Source of the DNA: Inia geoffrensis
Lineage: Eukaryota > Chordata > Mammalia > Artiodactyla > Iniidae
Assembly: GCA_036417435.1 (NCBI GenBank)
Contig: CM070915.1
Coordinates: 78,865,799 to 78,929,798 of the forward strand
Length of the DNA stretch: 64,000 bases
Direction: 5' to 3'
Notes under the pieces: generated by a model
Databases searched by the model: none
What the model saw: the letters and a program-made list of their open reading frames with translations, nothing else
Told to the model about the DNA's origin: nothing
Translations under genes and position numbers: made by a program
Shown: piece by piece, positions 1 through 12,570 of the stretch
Layout: each line of letters starts with the position of its first letter
How positions within the stretch are numbered: the stretch's first letter is position 1

Positions 1-2110
1 CCTCACTACAAATAACAATTTCATTTCTTTTTATGGCTGAGTAATATTCCATTATATATATGTGCCACATCTTCTTTTTCCATTCATTTGTTGATGGACA
101 CTTATGTTGCTTCCATGTCCTGGCTATTGTAAACAGAGCTGCAATGAACATTGTGGTACATGACTTTTTTTGAATTATGGTTTTCTCAGGGTATATGCCC
201 AGTAGTGGGATTGCTGGGTTGTATGGTAGTTCTAGTTTAAGTTTTTTAAGGAGCCTCCATACTGTTCTCCATATTGGCTCTATCAATTTACTTTCCCACC
301 AACAGTGCAAGGGGGTTCCCTTTTCTCCACACCCTCTCCAGCATTTATTTTTTCTAGATTTTTTGATGATGGCCATTCTGACCGGTGTGAGGTGATACCT
401 CATTGTAGTTTTGATTTGCATTTCTCTAATGATTAGTGATGCTGAGCATCCTTTCATGTGTTTGTTGGCAATCTGTATGTCTTCTTTGGAGAAATGTCTA
501 TTTAGGTCTTCTGCCCATTTTTGGATTGGGTTGTTTGTTTTCTTGATATTGAGCTGCATGCGCTGCTTGTAAATTTTGGAGATTAATCCTTTGTCAGTTG
601 CTTCACTTACAAATATTTTCTCCCATTCTGAGTGTTGTCTTTTCATCTTGTTTATGGTTTCCTTTGCTGTGCAAAAGCTTTTAAGTTTCATTAGGTTCCA
701 TTGGTTTCTTTTTGTTTTTATTTCCATTTCTCTAGGAGGTGGGAGGTGGTTCAAAAAGGAACTTGCTGTGATTTTTGTCATAGAGTGTTCTGCCTATGTT
801 TTCCTCTAAGAGTTTGATATTATCTGACCTTACATTTAGGTTTTTCATCCATTTTGAGTTTATTTTTGTGTATGGTGTTAGGGGGTGTTCTAATTTCACT
901 CTTTTACATGTAGCTGTCCAGCTTTCCCAGCACCATGTATTGAAGAGGCTGTCTTTTCTCTATTGTATAGTCTTGCCTCCTTTATCAAAGATAAGGTGAT
1001 CATATGTGCATGGGTTTCTCTCTGGGCTATCTATCCTTTCCCATTGATCTATATTTCTGTTTTTGTGCCAGTACCATACTGTCTTGATTACTGTAGCTTT
1101 GTAGTATAGTCTGAAATCTGGGAGCCTGATTTCTCCAGCTCCGTTTTTCTTTCTCAAGATTGCTTTGGCTATTCAGGGTCTTTTGTGTTTCCACACAAAT
1201 TATGAAGTGTTTTGTTCTAGTTCTGTGAAAAATGCCATTGATAGTTTGATAGGGATTGCATTGAATCTGTAGATTGCTTTGGGTAGTATAGTCATTTTCA
1301 CAATGTTGATTCTTCCAGTCCAACAACATGGTATATCTCTCCATCTGCTTGTATCATCTTTAATTTCTTTCATCAGTGTCTTTTAGTTTTCTGCATAAAG
1401 GTCTTTTGTCTCCTTAGGTGGGTTTATTCCTAGGTATTTTATTCTCTTTTTGCAATGGTAAATGGGGTGTTTCCTTAATTTCTCTTTCAGATTTTTCATC
1501 ATTAGTGTATAGGAATGGAAGAGATTTCTGTGCATTAATTTTGTATCCTGCTACTTTAACAAATTCATTGATTAGCTCTAGTAGTTTTCTGGTAGCATCT
1601 TTAGGATTCTCTATGTATAGTATCATGTCATCTGCAAACAGTGACAGTTTTACTTCTTCTTTTCCGATTTGGATTCCTTTTATTTCTTTTTTCTTCTCTG
1701 ATTGCTGTGGATAAACTTCCAAACCTATGTTGAATAATAGTGGTGAGAGTGGACAACCTTGTCTTGTTCCTGATCTTAGAGGAAATGGTTTCAGCTTTTC
1801 AACATTGAGAACAATGCTGGCTATGGGTTTGTCATATATGGCCTTTATTATTTTGAGGTATGTTCCCTCTATGTCTACTTTCTGGAGGGTTTTTATCATA
1901 AATGGGTGTCAAATTTTGTCAAAAGCTTTCTCTGCATCTATTGAGATGATCATATAGTTTTTCTCCTTCAATTTGTTAGTATGTTGTGTCACATTGGTTG
2001 ATTTGCATATATTGAAGAATCCTTGCATTCCTGGGATAAACCCCACTTGATCATGGTGTATGAGCCTCTTAAAGTGCTGTTGGATTCTGTTTGCTAGTAT
2101 TTAGTTCAGG
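1..2110 (-). mobile_element. LINE-1, 5'-truncated, antisense, runs off the left edge
   Basis: On the minus strand this is the 3' half of L1 ORF2. It includes the reverse-transcriptase palm with an intact FADD motif (1627-1638; context [12 protein letters not shown]) inside an open stretch 1414-1899, and the C-terminal cysteine-rich region. Similarity to the L1 at 46-50 kb stops near 2110, the 5' truncation point. The 3' UTR and tail lie outside the window. Other parts of ORF2 are broken by stops and frame changes, so the copy is not autonomous. Confidence 0.93.
1414..1899 (-). pseudogene. L1 ORF2 reverse-transcriptase fragment
   Basis: A 161-codon open stretch within the antisense L1. It contains the segment [16 protein letters not shown] (RT finger/palm) and the catalytic FADD box, followed by the usual [17 protein letters not shown] helix. 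It is an ORF2 remnant and not a host gene: the frame closes on both sides where full-length ORF2 would continue. Confidence 0.85.
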
Positions 2111-4440
2111 TATCCTCTTAAGAGAACAGTCCTAGAAAGACTTTCTTGAGAGAAGTGATCCCCCAAAAGAGAATAATCTCAAAAGACAATATCCCATACA
2201 TTTCAATTTGCAAAGGGAAACCTATGGGACATACAGCAGATCAACAGTTGACAAGGTTCAGGAGAAGCAGAGGGGTTGCCTAGAAAATGACACTGGGAAC
2301 TTACAGGTGAGAGTGAACTGTTCTGTATTTTGAACTTGGTGGTAGTTCCCAATCATACTCATTATTCGGAACTTACAAAACTACACTCTGAAAAGTTTGA
2401 TTTTTCTTGTAATGTCCAAAATTTGCCTCAATTTATCTTAAAAATTTTTTTAAAGAGAATATTCTTGAGGTCATGATCCCCTTAAAATATATTCATAATT
2501 TCACGTTTTGCTAATATGTAGGTAACTTTCAAGAATTCACATTTTGCTTTTCTTGTTCATATATTCCTCCAAGACATAGTAATCTATTTACTTTATATTG
2601 TATTTTTTGCTGGAATATATTTACTTAAGCATTTAAATCTATGTAGTTGTACATCGACTAATTATATTTCTTTTTACCTTTATGTAAACATAGATATATG
2701 TATAGAATAAAGTTCATCAAAAATGAATTGTGCTTATTTTTTTGTGGTGGTGAGACTTAATATGATATCTATTTGAATTTTTTGTGCCCTTCTTAATTGC
2801 TTTAATTACTTATGATGAACATGTGTTAATTTTTCAGCAGTGTTTTTTCTGAAACTAAGAAATGAGAGAAGATAAAGATGTGCATTCAACAACTAGAATA
2901 ATGTAGATATCAGAGTGGTTTTAAAATTATTTCTGTGATCACTCATGCTTCTGGCACCGTAATTACCTGAAGGACAACTGTGGTCTTTTATGACATAAAG
3001 TGATGAGCTTCGTCTCAGGTACAAATGACCAGCAAATGATGCCCAGTCAGACTATTCCTCTCAGTATAGATTCAGCTCATAATGGACCATTGTGAGGCTA
3101 TCAAAGTTGTCTTGCTTTCAAATGTTGTAACTCTGATTGCTTAAGTAATGTGGCAAATATCATCTTTGTTCAGTCTTTAAGGGCTTTTAGGGGTCAGGTA
3201 GGTAATCTTCATAAATATTGATGGACCAGAAGAAATCATGTCTTAAGAGGTATGCACCCAAGGCAGGCTGCTCACCACTGGCCCTGTTCACTGCAGCTAA
3301 ATCTTCCAAGGTCATGCTCTAAATATCTGTAAAACTTACAAATCAAACCCAAGAAGTGAAAACACAGATGTAGAGAAAAGTATCTGTTTTTATTTTCCAG
3401 TATGCATCATTAAAAAAGGTACAGTTTTACTAGTAGTACGTTAATGAACTTAAAGAACAAAGTGACGAGCTTTTGTCACAGATATTAATTAAAAACACAG
3501 GTAATGTTTTTACAAACATCGACCAAAACAATTAAAAATGAAATAAATACATTTCATATTTCTGGCATTTTCACTGCATTTTAATATGTATAAATATATA
3601 ACATTTATAATATTTTATTTATCTTTAAAAGCAACATCAAATGTGCAAAGAAGTGAATTGTGATTTTAAAGTATCCAGGAATAAGAATAAATCATAAACA
3701 AGAGTTTTAGAGGAATGAATAAAGCATTTCCTTGTGGACAGTCATCAGGACTTCAGTATTAAGGGTAGCAACATGTGTGTTAATATTATCAGAAATCGAC
3801 ACTTACCTTAAAAAGTTAAGCTCAAGATCGTCCTTGTGCTTTTAAAACTTCCCCACATTGCTGCTTTGTAGTGATAATTCTGAGTCATTGTTAGAATGAC
3901 TATTTTTCCACAGTAATAAATCAAGCAGTTCTCAAATCCAGCATGCCATGTAAACAAAGCTGATGACAAGCTTTGCTTTAGAAAATGAGGGAAATCTCTA
4001 ACTTGAAGCTAACGTACAAAAAGAAAGTCTCTCTGCTGACCTAATGAATATGGGATTGACATTTATTTTCAGGGAATTATGTTTCTTCTTGCCGAATGAG
4101 TTTTGTGATCAAAGGCTTTAAAACGCTTAGTTGGTACGTGCCTGAAAACTGGGCAAGAGACGATGCGCTGATTATTTTCCCGTAAAAACAGTGTTGGGTG
4201 GTACGTGTTGGGGTACACATTACACTTACATTATCTACTAAAGTATTTGAAATAAATACTTGTTGCAATATAACAAATTAAAAATGCCCCTGCTTTAATA
4301 TACTGCAGCTAAAATTAATTGTTATTCTTTATCAGGCAAAATACATGATTATAGTAGTTAGCAAAGATCTCCCTTCTCTGACCCAAGTACGTATAATGTA
4401 ATATTCCCTTCAAGCTTGTACTATGTACACTATCATTATA
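2111..4440. other. Downstream flank without recognised genes
   Basis: AT-rich single-copy-looking sequence. I see no exon, SINE or L1 signature in this stretch. It lies past the presumed 3' end of SNTG1. Confidence 0.5.
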
Positions 4441-4445
4441 TAACC

Positions 4446-4509
4446 CTTAGTGTGTATATATATACACACATACGTATACATATATGTATATATATGTATA
4501 ATGTGCATG

Positions 4510-4540
<31 letters not shown>

Positions 4541-4550
4541 ACATATACCA
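4446..4550. repeat. Compound TA/CA microsatellite
   Basis: Alternating TATA/TACA tracts lead into a pure (CA) run at about 4510-4534, then CA with TA interruptions. Confidence 0.9.
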
Positions 4551-5010
4551 AGGCACTGGAAAGGTTAGCACATAATTAAGCATTCTGTTGTTAAAATGTG
4601 CCCTAATACAAACTAGGATATGATGAATAAATCTCATGCATCTAACCCTAAATTACATGAGAAATAGAGATTTATCTGAGTGTTTTTGTTCATTTCTAAA
4701 CTTTCTCATTCAAGTAGTCCAAGTTATAGCAAATGACAGTGTCTACTCATGGCACTGTGAAAGGAAACATTCAACGCTATTTGCTAACTGAGGAAAATCA
4801 AAATAATATTTTTTAGTAGGTGGCTTCTCCACTAATCATGTTAAGTAGCAATATGGGCCCATGGCTTTTTTTCAAGAGTATCAAAAATAAACACAATATG
4901 GTATTATCATAAATTTTAATTCAGGCTACAATTTACAGGGCAAATTTAAAGTATATTAATATATTTATTTGAAATATATTCTTCTATATAATATGGGATT
5001 AGCATTTTAT

Positions 5011-5050
5011 TATATATATATACGAGTATGTGTGTGTGTGTGTGTGTGTT
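5011..5050. repeat. TA then TG microsatellite
   Basis: A short (TA) tract followed by a (TG) run at about 5028-5049. Confidence 0.85.
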
Positions 5051-5499
5051 GTACGAGGAGATATATACCCACACATATCTCATTGTGCACCTTTTCCTTT
5101 ATTATACACGTAAGTACAGCCTAGAAGATTTTTATGGCACGCAAAAAGGATATTTAATTAAATCACCTTTTGGTATTTTTTAAATGGAGTTTTACAAAAC
5201 CTGACATTCTTTTTTTAATGATTACATTACACTTGTAGAAAGTTTGAAAACCCTTTTTCTTTCTTTAGGCTAAGCAGCCCATTTCATATGGCCTGTAGAT
5301 CCACTGATTCTCACACCACGGACACACAGACGTCACCCTAACGCGGGGCGGGCTGACATGAAACTCGAGCTGGTAACAGAGGGTCTGTGATGAGCTGGCC
5401 ACTGCGGCTGCAGATCCTAAGGCAGCGGCCCCCTCCCTCCACTCCACCCCCTGAGCTGGTGGCCTCCTGAAGCCTGTTCTTGGTGGGCTTCTGATTTTA

Positions 5500-5558
5500 C
5501 TGGGCTGGCCAAGAAGATCTTACGGAAAGCCCGAACGAACTTTTTGGCCAATCCAATA
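5500..5558. mobile_element. Probable mariner-derived miniature element
   Basis: A short imperfect palindrome starting TGGCCAAGAAG and ending CTTTTTGGCCA, with GAAAGCCCGAACGAACTT between. This resembles the small mariner-related elements common in artiodactyl and cetacean genomes (TTGGCCAAAAAGTTCGTT-type ends). Family assignment is from memory. Confidence 0.55.
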
Positions 5559-5697
5559 AAAGGACTGCTCTGTTTGATCAAAACACAGTGAGCAATAATT
5601 CCATAGTGTTATCCCAATTATGGATATGTATTTAGTTTGATGTTCAATATAAATTATATTAAACTGTATATTGTCCAGTTTGCCCCAGTTCTTTTTA

Positions 5698-6000
5698 TTT
5701 TTTTATTTTTTGGCTGTGTTGGGTCTTCTTTGCTGAGCAAGGGCTTTCTCTAGTTGCGGCAAGCAGGGGCTACTCTTTGTTGCCGTGCATGGGCTTCTCA
5801 TTGCCATGGAGCATGGGCTCTAAGCGTATGGGCTTCAGTAGTTGTGGTGCATGGGCTCAGTAGTTGTGGCTTGCAGGCTCAGTAGTTGTGGCTCGCGGGC
5901 TTAGTTGCTCCACAGCATGTGGGATCTTCCCGGACCAGGTCTCGAACCTGTGTCCCCTACGTTGGCAGGCGGATTCTTAACCATTGCACCAGGGAAGTCC
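5698..6000 (-). mobile_element. Long CHR-type tRNA SINE, antisense
   Basis: T-rich end at the left, then the TTGGCTGTGTTGGGTCTTC block, repeated GTAGTTGTGG motifs and the tRNA-derived head ending CCAGGGAAGTCC. It is flanked by a perfect 17-bp target-site duplication beginning TGCCCCAGTTC, at 5681-5697 and 6001-6017. The B-box region reads TCGAACCTG on the plus strand. Divergence is moderate. Confidence 0.93.
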
Positions 6001-6017
6001 TGCCCCAGTTCTTTTTA

Positions 6018-7254
6018 AAAGTCATCCTAGATAGAACTTAACACTTGCCAGGTACAACTGTGAACCTTCACTTTTCCTTTTCAATTTAATGCACTTAAGA
6101 GTTAATCAGATGAAAAGTGAATTAATAATTTATAGTGATTATGGAAATAGTTTGATGTTTATTTTAATTATAATTTTCTTGTGTCCTTTTTACAAATAAT
6201 GTTGTTTCCTTCTTGAGTGACTTTTTTCTTTCTTATTAAAAAAAAAATCAATCCACCTTATTAGATATTTGGTCATTTTCACAAGGAAGGATCCAATGTT
6301 TGATTTAGTTGGGAACATGTGTATTAAAAAAAGGAATTTTTTTCTTAATGGGAAGGTGGTTGTGTAAATTTCAGTACAGCTGCTCTGAAGGAAAGAAAAT
6401 GTTATACAAATAGTTATGTAACACCTGGGATCTGAGTTGTGTGCACACAACTTCAGGGCTTTCAAATTTCCAATCTCTTCACACTTACATTCCTAAGACA
6501 AGACGCCTAAAATAACTCAAACAGTTTGGCATTACATAATCACTTTTCATGACAAGTCAGAAATTTTAAATTTTATTTTCATATCTCACCTTATTCTCTC
6601 ATAAACTCTAACTAAAATGGAAAGATGTCATTCACCCAACACAAGTCATAGCTTTGAGAATGCTTCCTAGGGACATTGTGGTTCAGCATTAACAGGTAGG
6701 GCCAGGATTACAAAGAATTGTTTCTTACACCACATGGGTTGATATTATTTTCTCTACAAGTTTTTGGGGCTCACTGAAAATTCATGAAATTTTAATTTAA
6801 TAATAAACTCCAGGTAAAATATAAATCTCCTTAAATGAAGGAAAGAACAAGAGGTTCATGGATGTTTCCTTCATTCATCATTAAAGTGACACATTTTGGC
6901 ATCTTTGAATGACACTGGCTGCAAATAAAACAGTGTCAGTGACCCAAGGAAGAAATAGTCTGTTTCACATTGTGTCTCCCATAGGTAAAATGTAATGATC
7001 CTTTTGCAATTCTCAGCAATATTCTACAATAAGATAAACAAAATTGGAGTGCCAGTGTCAAATCATGGGATGAGGGTACAAGGAGAAATCCACACCAGTG
7101 AGTTAAAGTGCTTTCTTCTTTGACGAGGGTTTTTGCCTGCTGGTCTCTGTGCAACTGTCTCCTTTCTGTTGTTCCTGATGCAACGATGGGGCATTCGTTC
7201 CTGACCACGCCCATCATGTATTTGCCATACCAAATAGTCTAAAATGCCGAAATG
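6018..7254. other. Flank between SINE and SNTG1 3' end
   Basis: AT-rich with short A and T runs. I recognise no gene or repeat here. It may contain longer 3' UTR isoforms of SNTG1 if the hexamer at 7272 is skipped. Confidence 0.4.
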
Positions 7255-7584
7255 ACCATTTAATGGGTATTTTTATTTATAGGTAGCTTACAATTTTTTA
7301 TATTATTTACATACTCGAGTCATTCATTCTTTCGTCTTCTCTTCTGATGAAAGCAACATACTGGCACCGACCCACCGATAGAGAGCAAGCTATCCTGTTG
7401 ATTCAGGATGATTCCCAGAGGCCTTCAAAACAGAAATGCTTCTGAGATACGTATGACCTTTTCTGCTGAAATTTCAACTTGGCTTCGCTGTTGACTTGAT
7501 GATGTGATTGCTTCTCCAGCGTCTATAGCGACAAGTATGATTGTTTTTATAAGTCAAGCTAAGAGGGATGCCAAGCTCAGGCCG
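7255..7584 (-). other. SNTG1: SNTG1 3' UTR candidate
   Basis: Sequence following the SNTG1 stop codon on the minus strand, up to the first convincing AATAAA. It has no repeat signature and holds no coding frame of note. The end is a guess, set about 15-20 nt past the hexamer. Later hexamers could be used instead, giving a longer UTR. Confidence 0.45.
7272..7277 (-). terminator. Candidate poly(A) signal AATAAA for SNTG1
   Basis: On the minus strand this reads AATAAA about 310 nt after the stop codon. It is the first canonical hexamer downstream of the terminal coding exon. A single hexamer in AT-rich DNA is weak evidence on its own; its position is what favours it. Confidence 0.4.
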
Positions 7585-7743
7585 TCAAGTCAGGTACTTG
7601 GCTTTGCTCATCATGCCGGAGCTGGGAGCAGCAGAGGCAGTAGCCTGATTGCCTAAAAAGAGAGGGTCCAAACAAGCCACCTTGGCGGCAAAGAACGAGT
7701 GAATGCAGTGAAGAACAGCAAATAGATTCGAAAACTCCAGCTC
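7585..7743 (-). CDS. SNTG1: SNTG1 terminal coding exon with stop codon
   Basis: The last coding segment is 159 nt: 52 codons plus TGA at 7585-7587. It starts ELEFSNLFAVLHCIHSFFAA after the acceptor CCCTTTTCAG, which has a strong pyrimidine tract, and ends SKAKYLT. The helix FSNLFAVLHCIHSFFAAKVA is the conserved C-terminal helix of the syntrophin-unique region. The last 20 residues (after GNQATAS) form a Ser/Ala-rich tail that diverges from what I recall of human SNTG1, whereas the core does not. The exon is in phase 0 with 25572-25682. No frameshift or premature stop is seen. The 3' UTR continues to lower coordinates. Confidence 0.94.
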   Translation of the reverse strand, partial: ELEFSNLFAVLHCIHSFFAAKVACLDPLFLGNQATASAAPSSGMMSKAKYLT

Positions 7744-9959
7744 CTGAAAAGGGAGAGAGAGGTGGGTCACGTGAAACAGAAACCAGCGTCCTGAAAATAA
7801 ATGGAAACTAACTACACCACTAGATAATAGCTAGAGCTTTTCTCTCAAGTGCAATAAACTTAACTAGAATCAATGACATCTAACTTATGGAAATTGTAGG
7901 CATTTTTGTTCAATATTTTACTTTCAAGTGCATTGCCAAGTTACTTCAAAATACGGTGGCCCGAGAGTCAGAAGAACTAAGCATTCTTAGCACCCGTGAG
8001 AGTCTTTTCAATATTGATAAATGCTGCACAGAAATATATTTGGCCAGATTAAAATTCTACTTTTGACATAGTGTAAGTAGAGAGAAACAGCAGCTTTAGA
8101 AGTATTTTTATCTCTTTACACACAATTCAAATGAAACATTTGGATTGGAATAATTATTCTTCATTACTATCTAGAATGAGTTGCTGTTTGTCACAGGACA
8201 ATGAATGTGAAATGCTGAGAGCAAGGGGATATGAATGTTTAAGGCACTAGAAGCCAAATGGTTCACTTCCAAAATATAATGAGTGCATTCATTTTAAATT
8301 TAATTAATTCTGATTATCATACTTGGTTGTTACAAGAAGTTAGCCAGGGCCCACTAACTGTTTGGATTTTTGGAAATATATTTGCCATTTGGGTACTTAA
8401 GGAAATGTAGCACCAACCAGTAGCACCAAATGATACACATTGAAATGAAAATAGAAAGAAGTTACTTCAAACCACAGATGATATCAGATTAGCTGTAAGA
8501 TCATGAATTGGTGCTCAGGGTAGGTTTTGAAAGCTGACGTCACAAGTATTTTTATGAAAAACCATCAACAGTCCCATAAAAATGGTCTAATTCCAAAAGG
8601 ATTGAGAGAAGAAAAATAAAAATATGTGCTTGATGAGGTCTATTTGATAAACTTGTCACAAACAGGATAACTAGAGCGTAATAAACCATATGGAATTGCT
8701 GACGAAACTGATGCTATGTCAATACATATTAGTAATAAAGGATGCAGAATTGCAATTAATAGGCACATTGCTGATGGTGTTTTCAATTCATGGTATGTGG
8801 CAATGGAAAATAATATAAAGTAGTCATTCACTTAGGACATATTGTAATAACTGTCATGTACCAAGGAGCTATTTAAATAAAATAGTTCACTTCAGGAGTA
8901 CTTTCTCAGATACGTAATAGGAGGACAATAGGCCACAATATAGATTCATAGTTCGGTACCATGTAGATGAAATAGCTATGCTGTCAGAGTGATTCCCTCC
9001 AAAACTTCAGAATATCTTAGTCAGTTTCCTATGGCAAATGTTAAAACAGCAAAGATCTGGTTTAACTATTTTAAATTCCTAAAATGATTCCAACTTAAAA
9101 TGATTTTACTCAGTCATCATGATTTCAGGAGCCGTATTTTTAGCAATCTGCTTCATGTCACCACGATGTGTTATTGGTCACCTAGCAGGTTTCCTCTGGC
9201 CTTAATTCAACCCCAAAATTCACCCCTTCGTTCTTTGTGAGGCCAGTTTATTTCAGGTGCAGATTTTGACTACGTTCAGTGTCAACCCCTAAAAATCCAC
9301 TAGCTGTAAAAAGGATGGGAAAGTTTTGGAAAGCATGAGATATGCTTGTATATTATTAAAAAACAAAATAATAAAAAAAAATACAATTTACTCTTGGTGA
9401 AGGGGAGAATACTGTTGAATGTTGCAACTAGGCAAAAATATAACAACTTTTTCTCAAAAAAATTTTGCCGTACTTTATTAGATTGGAGATTATATTTTGG
9501 TTGTCAAAAAATCAAATAGTCTTAACATATAGATATTTGGGGGATGATTAATATTTTCAGTGATTCATACCTTGTCAAGTATATGTCAATTATTTGATGC
9601 AGACTGGCATTTTAAAATTTTTACGCTTTTTTTTGGATGTGGGTAGGCAGGAAATGATAGGTAATTAGAAGATAAAACAAGAGGCAGAGATGTGTTCAAG
9701 CCTGGTCCTTGATTCCAGAGTCAACTCATCTTCCCTCGGGCTCAGTAGTCACCTTTGGTCATCACATCCACTCCTAAGGCTTCGATTTGCATTTCTGTAT
9801 ACACTAGTAACACTCTTTCCCTCATTTCTAATGTAAATTCTGACCTACAGAATTTACCTATCTACGGAGCATCCACAGGTGATGCCACCAAGCTATTTAC
9901 CATCTCCTTGTAATAGAGCTCTTCTGAACCCCAGGAATCTCATTAAACATAATTCTCCT

Positions 9960-10690
9960 CAAAATTTAATCATTCATTCATTCAATGAATATTTATTGAG
10001 TGCTTACTATGCATCTAGTCTTTTTCTTGGCGAAAAGATAAAGTGGTGAGCAGAACAGACAGAAAAAATGGTCTAATGGGAGTTACATTCTTGTGGCAGG
10101 AGACAACATATAAGGGCATAAACAAGTTAAATATAATATTTCTGAATATAATAATAACTATACTCAAGAAAATCAAGCATGGAAGAGAGCAGAGTGTGGG
10201 AGGGCATGCAGGACAGGGAAATCCATATTGTCCTGGAGGTGAAGCCTAACGGGACAAAGGAGTAAACCATCTGGATGTTTGTGAGATAAACATTCCCGGC
10301 AGAAGTCGATTTCAAAGGCCCTGAGATAGAGACATTCTAGGAGAGCTTGAGGAAAGCCAGGGACCATCAGCGTTGGGATGGAGTGAATTATGGAGTAATT
10401 AATAGGAAATGAGGTCAAAGGTATAACTCAGGCCAGAAACTGTAGTGCATACGAGCCCTTTATGAGCTTTACTCTGACTGCCATGGAAAACCACTGGAGA
10501 TTTTTCAGCACAGAGTGACAAGAATTGGTATTCAGTATTAAAATGATAATTCTGGCCACACTGTTGATAATAAGCTCTTTGGGAATAAGATTGAAAGAAG
10601 GGAAGTTGTAAAGTTTTCAGTTAAAAAATGTGTGGGATTGAAAGTAAAATTGAGTCAAGGATGATTCCAAGATCTTTGGTTGAGCATCTG
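9960..10690 (-). repeat. L2 LINE remnant, antisense
   Basis: Begins with the TTCATTCATTCAATGAATATTTATTGAGTGC-type L2 tail in reverse complement, then the antisense L2 3' region (GGAGTTACATTC, GGCCCTGAG, CATGGAAAACCACTGGAGATTTT, CAAGGATGATTCCAAGATCTTTGG-like blocks). It is old and diverged. It abuts a separate L1 fragment at 10692. Confidence 0.7.
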
Positions 10691-10691
10691 A

Positions 10692-10955
10692 AACGAGGAT
10701 TTTCAAACCATATATCTGATAAGGGCTTACTATCCAAAAGGTATAAAGAATTCATATAACTCAACAGCAAAAAACAAACAATCTGATTAAAGAATGAGCA
10801 GAAGATATGAACAGACATGTTTTCAGAGAAGACACATAGATGGCCAGCACGTACATGGAAAGATGATTAGCATCAGTCATCATCAGAGAGATGAAAGTCA
10901 AGCCCACTGTGAGACAGCACCTCACACCTGTTACAGCTGGAATCACCAGCGCAGT
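10692..10955 (+). mobile_element. Old L1 ORF2 3' fragment
   Basis: The plus strand reads as a decayed L1 ORF2 C-terminal segment (GGCTTACTATCCAAAAGGTA, then AACTCAACAGCAAAAAACAAACAATC and the ACATGGAAAGATG...CATCAG block). It is bounded by unrelated sequence on both sides and no target-site duplication was found. Confidence 0.65.
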
Positions 10956-11798
10956 TTGCTGTAGTCTTACAGAAATTGCTGCTAACTGTTTTCAGTACAT
11001 ACCTTGGGATGGGTTTTCCCAATGAACAAGTTCTGAGTCAAGCAATGACTCAGAGTAATGACAAGCACTGCAAATATGGGCTTTCCCAGGGAGCTTCCAG
11101 ATAGATCCAATAATTACTGTTTTCATAATCAAACAGTTAATTTTTCAGGTCAAAATTCAGTTTCTTTTTTTCCATTTTCAAACGCTTTCATGACTTTTGT
11201 AATTTTGCTTTTTTTTTTTAAATTTTTTTATTATGAGATGATAACACCAGACCTGATTATTTTGAGTTACTTTACCTCCTTGGAAAATGCTTTCAAGTGT
11301 ATCTTTATTCTTAAAATTCTGACTTTCAAAATGTTTTTACTTATATTAAATAAAAATACAATTACATTTCTTCTATAGATAAATGGTGACTTTTGGCAAA
11401 AAGGAAGAAAAATGAATCGTACCATATGGACATGTTCCCTGTAACCGCTACTTGTTTTGGAGGCGGTTAATATATTTGTTTTACCTAAAAAATGCCAGTT
11501 TAAGTTTTCTAGTTTACCAAGTTAGAGAATAATTTGGGTTCTTAACACACATGGGTAAATAAAAGTCAATATCCCTATGAAGAATATAAGAGGCTTGAAA
11601 AATAAATTATGTACAAGGAGAAAAAAACCTTCTCAGTGAGAAATAAACGTGATTCAGAACCCTCATGATTCCCAGGAGTTCAGGAGCGCTTTTAAAGGTA
11701 GAGGGATACCCTGTCCAGAGCTCTCCTTTATCACATATTACTTTTCCGAATCCAATCGTTTGAAATAAAATTTTAGATGAAATAAGTGGTATATAACT

Positions 11799-11900
11799 CA
11801 CACAGACACACACACAGACACACACACACAGACACACACACACACACAGACACACACACAGACATACACAGACATACACACACAGACACACACACACATA

Positions 11901-11934
<34 letters not shown>
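11799..11934. repeat. CA/GACA compound microsatellite, about 136 bp
   Basis: CACACA tracts interrupted regularly by GACACA and GACATACA units, ending in a pure (CA) run of about 30 bp. An open frame of 152 codons on the minus strand across it (11607-12065) is a repeat artefact. Confidence 0.95.
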
Positions 11935-11936
<2 letters not shown>

Positions 11937-12369
11937 GACTAATTTCCCCGATTTATTTCCAGCTGCTCCAGCCTCTTCTATACTACGAGGCACCACCACA
12001 CAGGATTGATGAGGGACCTGCATTACCAAGCCGGAGCCTGCCCTGTCCTCATTTTTCTTCCCCATAATCTAAACAGCTGAGGCTCTGGAGAGGTTGCAGT
12101 GAAAGCAGAAAGGTTTTAGAAAACCTTTGGTTCCAGATGCCAAAAAGAGTCAGAAATTGTGAAAAGCAGGATAGGTAGGAAGCCGATCCTTCATCTTTTA
12201 TGCAGAGGGAGATCCTTCATCCTCAATACCTGCCCAGTTTTGTGAGTAACAAACATCCCAATTTATGAGACCTCAAATGCCAAATAGGAATTTGCTTAGA
12301 TGACTGGTTATTTTCTTCCAAAAGTCAAATTTCAGCACATCATGAATTCTTCTGTGGGATCTTTCGCAG

Positions 12370-12570
12370 ATGCTTACTGAGCATACAAAATGTTCCATTC
12401 ACAGCGTTATATATTCAGTTTTTACCTTCAAACCAGGGAACATACTGTCCCAAGGGCAACCCTTTTAGGCAGACACATATCCACAATTTATAATGAGAAA
12501 ATGAAGATTTATAGAGAGTAGCTGGAAAGTAGCATTACTGGAACTCAATCCTCAATTTCTGATTTAAGTC
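12370..12570 (-). repeat. Possible MIR remnant, antisense
   Basis: The order of short blocks (GCTTACTGAGCATAC, then AATGAGAAAATGAAGATT, then AGTAGC and GAACTCAATCC) follows the reverse complement of MIR. It is strongly diverged, so this is tentative. Confidence 0.4.

Noticed and set aside
11607..12065. 152-codon minus-strand frame rich in CV dipeptides
   Set aside because: It is the translation of the CA/GACA microsatellite.
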